Shown here piece after piece: positions 1-6,933 of a stretch of DNA of 14,693 nucleotides (position 1 is the stretch's first letter; every line of letters begins with the position of its first letter). The position numbers were made by a program, and so were the translations under genes. The stretch spans positions 1 through 14,693 of the forward strand of contig JAISBK010000154.1 of NCBI GenBank assembly GCA_031266255.1, in the 5' to 3' direction. The notes under the pieces are model-generated. The model was not told where the DNA came from, did no database searches, and saw only the letters and a program-made list of their open reading frames with translations. Source of the stretch: Treponema sp. (lineage in GTDB: Bacteria; Spirochaetota; Spirochaetia; Treponematales; Breznakiellaceae).

Positions 1-11
1 TGCGTTTTCAT
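1..11 (-). CDS. Start of an unidentified minus-strand gene (partial)
   Basis: Only the first codons are visible: on the minus strand an ATG at 11-9 is followed by codons for Lys and Thr, and the gene leaves the window. The start is supported by a perfect AAGGAGG ribosome binding site at 24-18, six bases upstream. Too little sequence remains to name a product. It is transcribed away from the methyltransferase operon, so the 400 bases between them hold the control regions of both. Confidence 0.6.
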
Positions 12-17
12 AGAAAA

Positions 18-24
18 CCTCCTT
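18..24 (-). promoter_or_regulatory. Consensus ribosome binding site for the left-edge gene
   Basis: The minus strand reads AAGGAGG, then six bases, then ATG at 11-9. This is what identifies a gene start at the very edge of the window. Confidence 0.65.
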
Positions 25-217
25 AACAAATACCATAAAATGCCAGGCTGTTCCAAAATCCACTTAGTTTTAACATGACTATTCTAAGATAACAACGGAA
101 AATAAAATAGAATACTTTAAGAGAAAAATCAAGGTCCTCAATCGGTGAAATAGTCTCATCGCTTGGTTTCTTTAGCATTTGGCAATAATTATTTGTCTAT
201 ATATTATTAGAGATAAA

Positions 218-352
218 ATGATATCGTATAAACCCCGGATTCGGGATTACGGTATTGATGAAGCGGATTTTCTTGCCCGGCTTGATGCCATGTATCTCAA
301 CGCCTACTACTGGGTCTTGGTTACGGCCCTGGTCAAGAACAGGGCATGTTGA
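218..352 (+). pseudogene. adhE C-terminal remnant with internal deletion
   Basis: A 44-codon reading frame. Residues 7-24 (RIRDYGIDEADFLARLDA) closely resemble the segment near the C-terminus of the iron-dependent alcohol dehydrogenase half of AdhE. In intact AdhE proteins this is followed by the conserved DDQCTGANPRYP block and then a tail of the type MYLNAYYG. Here the DDQCTG block is missing and MYLNAYY follows directly, as if about 20-25 residues had been deleted. After that the frame runs into unrelated residues and stops at 350-352. There is no ribosome binding site, and the frame upstream of the ATG does not look like AdhE. I read it as the decayed end of a lost adhE gene. The family assignment comes from memory of conserved motifs, not a search. 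Confidence 0.5.
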
Positions 353-377
353 CCGGTAGGAATTTCAATACTATACT
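349..377 (+). promoter_or_regulatory. Sigma-70 type promoter of the methyltransferase operon
   Basis: TTGACC at 349-354 (5 of 6 to the -35 consensus), a 17-base spacer, and TATACT at 372-377 (5 of 6 to the -10 consensus). Transcription would begin near 384, leaving a leader of about 27 bases that contains the AAGGAGG ribosome binding site at 398-404. The -35 box overlaps the stop codon of the adhE-like remnant, so the promoter sits directly after the decayed sequence. Confidence 0.65.
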
Positions 378-410
378 GTTTTTACTTTAGATAAAACAAG
401 GAGGTAGCAG

Positions 411-1208
411 GTGATTATTGTCGGGGAAAAAATCAACGGTTCCATTCCCTCGGTGGCCAAGGCAATCGCGGCAAAAGATGGGGATCTTATCCGCCGTTTA
501 GCTGAAAAACAGACCCAGGCAGGAGTTGCGTTTATTGATATATGCGCTTCTGTACCGGGGGAACAGGAGATGGAGGTTTTGGGGTGGCTGATTGATCTGG
601 TTCAGGAAGTAAGCGATATTCCGCTTTCGATTGATAGTCCTAATGCAACGCACTGCGTCCAGGCCATTCCCCTGTGCAAAAAACCGGGACTCATTAATTC
701 GGTATCCGGGGAAGGGGACAAGGTTCAGCAGGTATTTCCGGTGATCGCCGATACCGCGTGGCACTGTATCGCCCTGCTCTGCGATGACCGGGGAATTCCC
801 AAGACCGTAGAAAAACGCTTAGCGGTTTTTAATGAGCTTATGAAGCAGGCGGCAACCTATAAGATAGCCCCGAATCGGCTCTATATCGATCCGCTGGTAG
901 AGATGCTCTGTACCGCGGATGAGGGCATTGCCCTGGTAACCACTACCGTAAAAAAGATAAAGGAACAGTACGAGGATATCCACGTCATAGGTGCGGCCAG
1001 CAATGTTTCCTTTAATCTACCCGTCCGGAAATATGTTAATCAGGGCTTCATGATTTTGGCCATGAACGCAGGGATGGATAGTATGATTCTGGATCCTTTG
1101 AACAAAGACATCCAGGGTCTCATCCACGCCACGGAAGCGCTGTTAGGGCAGGACGACTTTTGCATAGCCTATATCGGTGCGTTTAGAGCAGGGCGTTTTG
1201 GAAGCTGA
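411..1208 (+). CDS. Methyltetrahydrofolate:corrinoid methyltransferase (AcsE/MtrH-type pterin-binding)
   Basis: A 265-residue TIM-barrel pterin-binding protein that moves a methyl group between tetrahydrofolate and the cobalt of a corrinoid protein in the cytoplasm. The N-terminal IVGEKING is typical of the family. The pterin-binding positions known in AcsE are present at nearly the same numbering: Asp75 (SIDSPN), Asn96 (LINS), Asp160 (YIDPL) and Asn198 (ASNVS). The length matches the family (about 260-270). The start is a GTG with AAGGAGG six bases upstream; no better ATG exists. It is the first gene of the run and precedes the corrinoid protein by 30 bases, which strongly suggests a working pair. 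AcsE itself acts in the Wood-Ljungdahl pathway, but no carbon monoxide dehydrogenase genes are seen, so a role in demethylation of a substrate is equally possible. Direction and methyl donor are inferred. Confidence 0.87.
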   Translation: MIIVGEKINGSIPSVAKAIAAKDGDLIRRLAEKQTQAGVAFIDICASVPGEQEMEVLGWLIDLVQEVSDIPLSIDSPNATHCVQAIPLCKKPGLINSVSGEGDKVQQVFPVIADTAWHCIALLCDDRGIPKTVEKRLAVFNELMKQAATYKIAPNRLYIDPLVEMLCTADEGIALVTTTVKKIKEQYEDIHVIGAASNVSFNLPVRKYVNQGFMILAMNAGMDSMILDPLNKDIQGLIHATEALLGQDDFCIAYIGAFRAGRFGS

Positions 1209-1238
1209 ACTAGTACGATGATTTAAGGAGAAAAGTAT

Positions 1239-1871
1239 ATGGCGAAACTTGAGGCGATTGCCCAGGCAATTGAGGCGGGAAAAATAAAGATCGTAGGCGG
1301 CTTAGTAGCAGAAGCCTTGGCCGACAATCTGGATCCCCTGATCATTCTGAATCAGGGCATGATCCAGACCATGAGCATAGTGGGGGATAAATTCAAGCGG
1401 GGGGATATTTTTGTCCCTGAAATGCTTATCGCTGCCAAGGCCATGAAAAAAGGGGTGGAAGTCCTGAAACCCCATCTGGCAGGTCAGGCGGATCTTAGCT
1501 TGGGTACCTGTATCATCGGCAGTGTGGCCGGGGATATGCACGATATTGGTAAAAATCTCGTGGCTATGATGATCGAAAGTGCGGGTTTTGAAGTCATTGA
1601 TTTGGGAGTGGATGTGCCTGCCGAGACCTTCATCAAGACAATCAAGGAACATCCAGAGGTCAAACTGGTGGCTTTTTCCGCGTTATTGACTACCACCATG
1701 CCTGCTATGAAGGCTTCGGTGGCTGCGGTAAAGGATTCTGGACTGCACGGGTTTAAGATCATTGTGGGGGGCGCTCCTATCACCCAAGATTATGCAGTCC
1801 AGATTGGGGCTGACGGGTATGCGTCGGATGCAGGAAGCGCTGCGGTAACGGCGAAGCAACTCATTGCGTAA
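1239..1871 (+). CDS. Corrinoid methyl-carrier protein (MtbC/MttC family)
   Basis: A 210-residue cobalamin-binding protein with the usual two domains: a helical cap (about 1-85), including the conserved VGDKFKRGDIFVPEML segment, and a Rossmann-like B12 domain (about 88-210). The base-off/His-on motif is complete as Asp99-x-His101-x-x-Gly104 (GDMHDIG). The downstream FSALLTTT and VGGAP motifs, which line the nucleotide tail of the cofactor, are also present. It carries methyl groups on cobalt between a substrate methyltransferase and the pterin-binding enzyme encoded just upstream. AAGGAG at 1225-1230 supports the ATG at 1239. No MttB-, MtmB- or MtaB-like substrate methyltransferase and no RamA-type corrinoid reactivation protein is in the window, so the methyl donor is unknown. 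Confidence 0.9.
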   Translation: MAKLEAIAQAIEAGKIKIVGGLVAEALADNLDPLIILNQGMIQTMSIVGDKFKRGDIFVPEMLIAAKAMKKGVEVLKPHLAGQADLSLGTCIIGSVAGDMHDIGKNLVAMMIESAGFEVIDLGVDVPAETFIKTIKEHPEVKLVAFSALLTTTMPAMKASVAAVKDSGLHGFKIIVGGAPITQDYAVQIGADGYASDAGSAAVTAKQLIA

Positions 1872-1892
1872 GCAGCATACTTGAGGGTTATT

Positions 1893-3287
1893 ATGGAAAC
1901 TACCATGCTTATCAAAGGCGGCCTCGTGGTTGGTGAAAACACGGAAACCCCGGGGGATGTGTACATCAGAGGGGAACGGATCGTTGCAGTGGGGAAAGAT
2001 TTACCGGCAGACAAGGGGACTGAGATCATTGAAGCCCAGGGAAAGATTCTGATTCCTGGAGGCATTGATGTCCATACCCATTTAGATTTGGATGTGGGTT
2101 TTACTCGGGTAAGCGATGATTTTTATACAGGAACCGTGGCCGCGGCCTTGGGAGGCACCACTGCCCTGGTGGATCATCCTGGATTTGGGCCTGCAGGCTG
2201 TTCCCTGGATCATCAGATCAAAACCTACCACGGTCTTGCTGCGGGTAAGGCGGTGATAGACTATGGTTTTCATGGGGTGATTCAACAGGTAGATGCCGGG
2301 ATCCTTGAGCAGATGGTAGCTCTGGCAGAAGAGGGGATCACCAGTTACAAGGTATATCTTACCTATGACTATAAGTTATCTGATGGGGATGTGTACCGGG
2401 TTTTAGAGCAGGCGCAAAAACAGGGACTGATGATTGCGGTACATCCTGAAAATGATGGGGTTATCGGGTATTTACGCGCCCGGTTTGTGCAGGAGGGTAA
2501 AACCGCAGCCCGGTACCACCCCCTTTCCCGGCCTGCGGCCGCTGAAGCAGAGGCGATCAACCGGATGCTCTTGTTAGCGAACATGGCTGGGGACGCGCCC
2601 CTGTACATCGTACATTTGAGCAACAAACAAGGGCTTACCTTTATCCAGGACGCCCGCAAGCGGGGACAACAGCATCTGTATGCGGAAACCTGTCCGCAAT
2701 ACTTATTGCTGGATGATAGGGTGTATGAGCAGCCTGGGTATGAAGGACTCAAGTACCTTATGTGTCCTCCGCTCCGTAAACATGAGGATCAAGCGGGTCT
2801 CTGGGAAGGATTGGTAGCGGATATTGATACGGTGGCCACGGATCACTGCCCCTTCTTTTTTGAAACCCAGAAGATCCGGGGTAAAGATGATTTTACCCAG
2901 TGCCCGTCAGGCGCGCCCGGCATTGAAGAGCGCATTCCCCTGATGTTCTCTGAGGGGGTGATGCAGAAGCGCATCTCCCTCAGGCGTTTTGTGGATCTCT
3001 GTTCGACCAATCCCGCGAAACTGTTCGGCATGTATCCCCAAAAAGGGGTGATACGGGAAGGGTCTGATGCAGATATAGTTATCATCGATCCTGAGGTAAA
3101 AAAGGTCTTAACCCAAGGATCACTCCACGCCCACGTTGACTACAGTGCCTACGAAGGCTGGGAAGTACAGGGTTATCCTGTATGGGTTATTTCCCGTGGA
3201 GAGGTGATTGTCCGAGACGGAATCTTTTCAGCCAATCCAGGGCGAGGAAGATTTATACCTCGAAAACGGATGCAAGCGCTAAGATAA
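1893..3287 (+). CDS. hydA: D-hydantoinase / dihydropyrimidinase
   Basis: A 464-residue cyclic amidohydrolase that opens hydantoin- or dihydropyrimidine-type rings to N-carbamoyl amino acids using two metal ions. All metal ligands are visible: His61 and His63 (DVHTH), the lysine that becomes carboxylated, Lys153 (SYKVY), His184 (VHPEN), His241 (IVHLS) and Asp317 (TDHCPF). Tyr155 matches the substrate-binding tyrosine of D-hydantoinases. Dihydroorotases are shorter and differ around the lysine. An in-frame TTG exists at 1881, but the GAGG at 1883-1886 is placed correctly for the ATG at 1893, so I use the latter. It lies 21 bases after the corrinoid protein and 9 bases before xdhC. The HyuA-type member of the E. 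coli purine-catabolic locus belongs to the same family and also neighbours XdhC-related genes. No carbamoylase is nearby. The substrate is not known. Confidence 0.88.
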   Translation: METTMLIKGGLVVGENTETPGDVYIRGERIVAVGKDLPADKGTEIIEAQGKILIPGGIDVHTHLDLDVGFTRVSDDFYTGTVAAALGGTTALVDHPGFGPAGCSLDHQIKTYHGLAAGKAVIDYGFHGVIQQVDAGILEQMVALAEEGITSYKVYLTYDYKLSDGDVYRVLEQAQKQGLMIAVHPENDGVIGYLRARFVQEGKTAARYHPLSRPAAAEAEAINRMLLLANMAGDAPLYIVHLSNKQGLTFIQDARKRGQQHLYAETCPQYLLLDDRVYEQPGYEGLKYLMCPPLRKHEDQAGLWEGLVADIDTVATDHCPFFFETQKIRGKDDFTQCPSGAPGIEERIPLMFSEGVMQKRISLRRFVDLCSTNPAKLFGMYPQKGVIREGSDADIVIIDPEVKKVLTQGSLHAHVDYSAYEGWEVQGYPVWVISRGEVIVRDGIFSANPGRGRFIPRKRMQALR

Positions 3288-3296
3288 GGAAAGGTA

Positions 3297-4331
3297 ATGA
3301 AACAATTATTGACCATACTGTACGATGCCCTGGTACGGAAACAGCCTCTGGTACTGGTAACTATTGTGGGCAGTACCGGTTCAACCCCCCGGGGGGCAGG
3401 CTCAAGAATGGTGGTAGGTGAGGGGGGATGTCTCTATGGAACCATTGGGGGGGGCATATCAGAACACCTGGCTGAAGAAGAAGCTAAAACTCTGATTCAA
3501 GCAAAGCGATCCCTGATGAAAGACTATATCCTGCATCCCAATAAGGAAGCAGACCTGGGGGCAGTATGCGGGGGCGATGTAAGCGTCTATTTTCAGTATT
3601 TGAATCCTGATGACCCTGGGATTGCCGCCGTGATCCAAGGGGGGATCGAGTATTTTACCGGACGGGAGCATATCTGGATGGTAAACCAGCTTACAACCGG
3701 GCAGGATCAGGCAAGTTTAGGCTTTGTGGGGGAAGCAGGTCTCCTCCAGTGGACCGGGCCTGTTCCCCAGAATTGGCAGGGATTCTTGAACCTCCAAGGA
3801 ACCCTGATTCACCAGGGTGAAACCACCTATTTTTCCGAACCCTTGGTACGGGCTAGTTTTGTCTATGTGTTTGGGGCTGGGCATGTGGCTCATGAATTGG
3901 TGCCCCTGCTGGCCCATGTGGGCTTCCGTTGCATTGTTTTTGATGACCGGGAAGCCCTGGTTCAACCGGAACGGTTTCCCGGTGCAGAGCAAACCCTGCT
4001 GGGAGATTTTACCCATATCCCTGCGCGGGTCCAGGTTACCCAAGAGGATTATGTGGTAATAGTAAGCCGCAGCCACCACTGCGATTTTCAAGCCGCGGCA
4101 TTTGCCTTGGGGACTCCTGCCCGGTATATCGGTATTATCGGGAGCAGGACAAAACTACACGTTATCAGGGAGAAACTGAAGGCCCTCGGGTTTACTCAGG
4201 AGAGCCTAAGCGCAACACGGGTTCACGCGCCTATTGGTCTTGCGATTAAGGGTGAAACCCCTGCGGAGATTGGGGTGAGTATCGCCGGAGAACTCATCCT
4301 TGTCCGGGCAAGTTCCATACCAGGGAACTGA
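3297..4331 (+). CDS. xdhC: XdhC/CoxI-family molybdenum cofactor maturation protein
   Basis: A 344-residue cytoplasmic protein that binds molybdenum cofactor, helps sulfurate it and passes it to xanthine-dehydrogenase-type hydroxylases. The N-terminal XdhC domain shows the family motifs GSTGSTPRGAGSRM (residues 25-38), GTIGGG (48-53) and the conserved cysteine Cys91 in VCGGD. The C-terminal Rossmann domain begins with VFGAGHVA (191-198) and continues with YIGIIGSR and the terminal HAPIGLAIKGETPAEIGVSI block. AAGGAAAGG directly before the ATG overlaps the stop of the hydantoinase gene, so the two are translationally close. Such genes normally sit beside the hydroxylase they serve. None is present here, so the client must be encoded elsewhere. 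Confidence 0.88.
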   Translation: MKQLLTILYDALVRKQPLVLVTIVGSTGSTPRGAGSRMVVGEGGCLYGTIGGGISEHLAEEEAKTLIQAKRSLMKDYILHPNKEADLGAVCGGDVSVYFQYLNPDDPGIAAVIQGGIEYFTGREHIWMVNQLTTGQDQASLGFVGEAGLLQWTGPVPQNWQGFLNLQGTLIHQGETTYFSEPLVRASFVYVFGAGHVAHELVPLLAHVGFRCIVFDDREALVQPERFPGAEQTLLGDFTHIPARVQVTQEDYVVIVSRSHHCDFQAAAFALGTPARYIGIIGSRTKLHVIREKLKALGFTQESLSATRVHAPIGLAIKGETPAEIGVSIAGELILVRASSIPGN

Positions 4332-4371
4332 ACGAGCAAACGGTCCTGTTTTTTTAAAGGATTAAGGAAAA

Positions 4372-6165
4372 ATGATGAAAAAAAATGAAGCTCCCCGGTG
4401 GAAGCTCACCTCAATCTATCCGTCTTTTGATGCCCCTGAGTATGTCCGGGATACCGTATTGCTCAACGAGCGCATCAATGCCTTGCTTGGGTGTTTAGCG
4501 GCTCCCCTTTCCCCGGAAGGACTCCTGGGTTTGCTACATGCCTATGAAGCTGCTGCTGGGCTTGCAGAAAACCTGAAGGCCTATGCAGAGGCAGTATATA
4601 CCACCGACACCCGGGACGAACGGGCTTTGGGGGAGATCAACGCCCTTGAAGCGGCTGCCCTGCCCCTGGGAAAAGGGGTGGTCCTGTTCCGTAATCGTCT
4701 CAAGGAACAACAAGAGCAGGTGCTCCAATGGATGGCATCTGAAGACTCCCTTAAGCCTTATGTCTTTTTTGTTACCCAATCCCTGGCAAAGGCCGCTTTC
4801 CAGATGGCTCCAGATATGGAAGATTTAGCCAATGACCTTTCCCGCTCCGGGGGCAATGCCTGGACCAGGCTCCATGAAGCCATTGCGTCCACCACCACGG
4901 TGCAGTGGGACGAGGCTACCGGAGAACGGAAAACCGTCATAAGCCTCCGGGACTTGGCCCACAGTCCGGATAGGCATATCCGGGAACGGGCGTATAACGC
5001 GGAATTAACAGCCTGGAAGTCTGTCGCAATCCCCTTGGCAGCAGCACTTAATGGCGTTAAAGGTACGGCAATCACCCTGGAAACCCGGCGAGGTTGGAAA
5101 TCCACGCTGGAAAAATCTCGGTTCCAGTCCCGGATCAGCGAAAAGACCTTGGCAGCCCTCATCACGACGATGGAAGGGTCTCTGCCCCTTTTTCGCCGAT
5201 ATCTCAAGGCCAAGGCCCGGCTGCTGGGGCTTCCGGTGTGCGCCTTCTACGACCTCTTTGCACCGGTGAGCCGTACCGGTACAGCGGTGGAACGGCCCTG
5301 GACATGGGAGGAAGGGACGAATTTTATCGCCAAACAGTTTGATGCCTTTGATCCGGCTATGGGAATCTTTGCCCGCCATGCCTTTGCCGCTTCCTGGATA
5401 GATGCAGAGCCTCGGGAAGGCAAAGTAGGAGGGGCCTATTGTACGGATTTTCCTCTAGCAGGAGAATCGCGGATACTCTGCAACTTCGATGGTTCCTTTG
5501 ATGCGGTTACCACCGTGGCCCACGAATTAGGTCATGCTTGGCACCATGAACTCATCAAGGATCTTCCGTGGAGTCTTACCCAGTATCCCATGACCTTGGC
5601 GGAGACTGCCAGCATCTTTGCGGAAACTTTGGTTTTTGAAGGGGCATTGCGACATGCTTCTGTTCAGGAACGCCTGGCCCTTATTGAGGGAAATCTCAAA
5701 GACAGTTGTCAGGTTATTGTGGACATCCTGTCTCGGTTTTATTTTGAACAAAACCTCTTTATGCGCCGGGCTGAGGGAGAACTCTCCCCTGACGGGCTTT
5801 GTGAGCTTATGCTGGATGCTCAGAAAAAAACCTATGCCCAGGGGCTTGATCCTGCGTTATTGCACCCCTATATGTGGGCCGTAAAAAGCCATTACTACGA
5901 TCCTGCATTAGGGTTTTATAATTACCCCTATGGGTTTGGACTCCTCTTTTCCCTCAGTCTTTATGCCAAGGCAGAGGCAACAGGACCTCATTTTAAGATG
6001 GTTTACCAGGATTTGCTCCGGCTTACCGGGAGGGCTTCCGCAGAAACCCTGGCCCAGGCTGCAGGATTCGTCCTGGAAGATGAGGTTTTCTGGCAGCAGG
6101 GTATCGGTATTATTGCTGCCCGGGTGGAGGAGTTTGAAAGATTAGTGGCTGGGGTTACGGGATAA
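4372..6165 (+). CDS. pepF: M3-family oligoendopeptidase F (zinc peptidase)
   Basis: A 597-residue M3B peptidase, the usual length for PepF, that degrades oligopeptides in the cytoplasm. The zinc site is His384-Glu385-x-x-His388 (HELGHAWHH), with the third ligand Glu411 in TLAETASIFAETL 27 residues from the first histidine. The C-terminal NYPYGFGLLFSLSLYAKA segment is typical of the family. Two adjacent ATG codons lie at 4372 and 4375; AAGGA at 4364-4368 fits the second slightly better, which would shorten the protein by one residue. It follows xdhC by 40 bases without a visible terminator, so it may be cotranscribed, though a peptidase has no obvious link with ureide breakdown. The stop codon lies within a terminator hairpin and the last 11 bases overlap the convergent gene. 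Confidence 0.92.
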   Translation: MMKKNEAPRWKLTSIYPSFDAPEYVRDTVLLNERINALLGCLAAPLSPEGLLGLLHAYEAAAGLAENLKAYAEAVYTTDTRDERALGEINALEAAALPLGKGVVLFRNRLKEQQEQVLQWMASEDSLKPYVFFVTQSLAKAAFQMAPDMEDLANDLSRSGGNAWTRLHEAIASTTTVQWDEATGERKTVISLRDLAHSPDRHIRERAYNAELTAWKSVAIPLAAALNGVKGTAITLETRRGWKSTLEKSRFQSRISEKTLAALITTMEGSLPLFRRYLKAKARLLGLPVCAFYDLFAPVSRTGTAVERPWTWEEGTNFIAKQFDAFDPAMGIFARHAFAASWIDAEPREGKVGGAYCTDFPLAGESRILCNFDGSFDAVTTVAHELGHAWHHELIKDLPWSLTQYPMTLAETASIFAETLVFEGALRHASVQERLALIEGNLKDSCQVIVDILSRFYFEQNLFMRRAEGELSPDGLCELMLDAQKKTYAQGLDPALLHPYMWAVKSHYYDPALGFYNYPYGFGLLFSLSLYAKAEATGPHFKMVYQDLLRLTGRASAETLAQAAGFVLEDEVFWQQGIGIIAARVEEFERLVAGVTG

Positions 6166-6892
6166 CCGCTATCGAGGCGGTTTTTCCGTCCTGAGTATAT
6201 ACCCGGTTTGGGTTATAAGGATCCAAGATCCGTTGTCCCCGGTGAAAGAACACATACTGATAGGTTCCCGGAGGCAGGGGAAGGATAAGGGAATAGTACC
6301 CCGGTTTTTTTTCCTGTAACGTATACATAAAGGGATCCCAGCCATTGAATGTGCCTGCCACGGTAACGGATTCTCCAGGAGGCCCATTATAGATGAAGCT
6401 GAGACTCCCCGGCGGGGCGTCAAAGGTAGAAGGGGACTTTTGTAAGACCGGAATAGACACCACCGAATACAGGAGCCCTGAAGAATCCAGGCGGAATACC
6501 GGGTTTCCTGGATCAGTAGTCCACAACCCGTCTATGATAAGCCGATATTCCAGTTCCTGGATATGATCCGGTACCGTATACACATGGAATAAAATCCCTG
6601 AATCAACGTAAATGTCCTGTTTTTTCCGCTCTGCTTCCGGGGTGAGATTATCCTTGGGGATTATAAGCTTCTGGAACCAATACACTTTGGCAAACCCCTC
6701 ATGGGCAAACGCAATCCCCACCCTTCGGTAGGAAGAAGATGCGGTAAAGATAACCCCATCTTCAAACACTTCTGGCAAACCTGGTCTGCTAAGACTCAAT
6801 AAATGATCAATAAATTGATAAGATTCTGTATCTACCGCCCCAATTGTGCCGATAATAAGCATAAGGAGCCCTATCGCCGTAATCGTTTTCAT
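6155..6892 (-). CDS. Exported protein with CBM48/AMPK-type glycogen-binding fold
   Basis: A 245-residue protein. The first 18-19 residues (MKTITAIGLLMLIIGTIGA) form a signal peptide or membrane anchor, with no lipobox cysteine. The C-terminal domain (about 164-245) has the hallmarks of an AMPK-type glycogen-binding or CBM48 fold: VTVAGTFNGWDP, the PGYYSLILPLPPGTYQYVFF strand pair and ILDPYNPN. The middle (about 55-150) contains RLIIDGLWTTDPGNP, which resembles the end of a second such domain, so two E-set domains in tandem are likely. No catalytic domain is present, so it probably binds a carbohydrate or a partner in the envelope. It is divergent from the flagellar-collar-like gene with only 41 bases between the start codons and converges on pepF. 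No clear ribosome binding site precedes the ATG. A role linked to its divergent neighbour is a guess from position. Confidence 0.75.
   Translation of the reverse strand: MKTITAIGLLMLIIGTIGAVDTESYQFIDHLLSLSRPGLPEVFEDGVIFTASSSYRRVGIAFAHEGFAKVYWFQKLIIPKDNLTPEAERKKQDIYVDSGILFHVYTVPDHIQELEYRLIIDGLWTTDPGNPVFRLDSSGLLYSVVSIPVLQKSPSTFDAPPGSLSFIYNGPPGESVTVAGTFNGWDPFMYTLQEKKPGYYSLILPLPPGTYQYVFFHRGQRILDPYNPNRVYTQDGKTASIAVIP
6164..6185 (+). terminator. Rho-independent terminator of pepF
   Basis: Inverted repeat AACCGC (6164-6169) / GCGGTT (6177-6182) with a 7-base loop, followed by a T run. It starts inside the pepF stop codon and lies entirely within the coding end of the convergent CBM48 gene. There is no T run in the other direction. 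Confidence 0.65.
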
Positions 6893-6904
6893 ATACTATT
6901 TACA

Positions 6905-6932
6905 ATTATCGGTTGATAGCTCAATATCTTAA
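6905..6932 (-). promoter_or_regulatory. Possible promoter of the CBM48-domain gene
   Basis: On the minus strand TTAAGA (6932-6927), a 16-base spacer and GATAAT (6910-6905) resemble a sigma-70 promoter, giving a leader of about ten bases. The spacer is one base short and the -35 match is only 4 of 6. I could not find a convincing plus-strand promoter for the divergent gene in the 41-base gap. Confidence 0.3.
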
Positions 6933-6933
6933 T

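Noticed and set aside
1881..1892. TTG start for the hydantoinase
   Set aside because: The GAGG at 1883-1886 lies downstream of this codon and is well placed for the ATG at 1893; the family N-terminus begins near the ATG.
1893..3287. Dihydroorotase (pyrC) for the amidohydrolase
   Set aside because: The length and the SYKVYLTY and TDHCPF contexts fit the hydantoinase/dihydropyrimidinase branch, and no pyrimidine synthesis genes are nearby.
4758..5213. 151-codon minus-strand frame inside pepF
   Set aside because: Antisense to a clear M3 peptidase frame, with composition expected from a complementary strand of a GC-biased gene.
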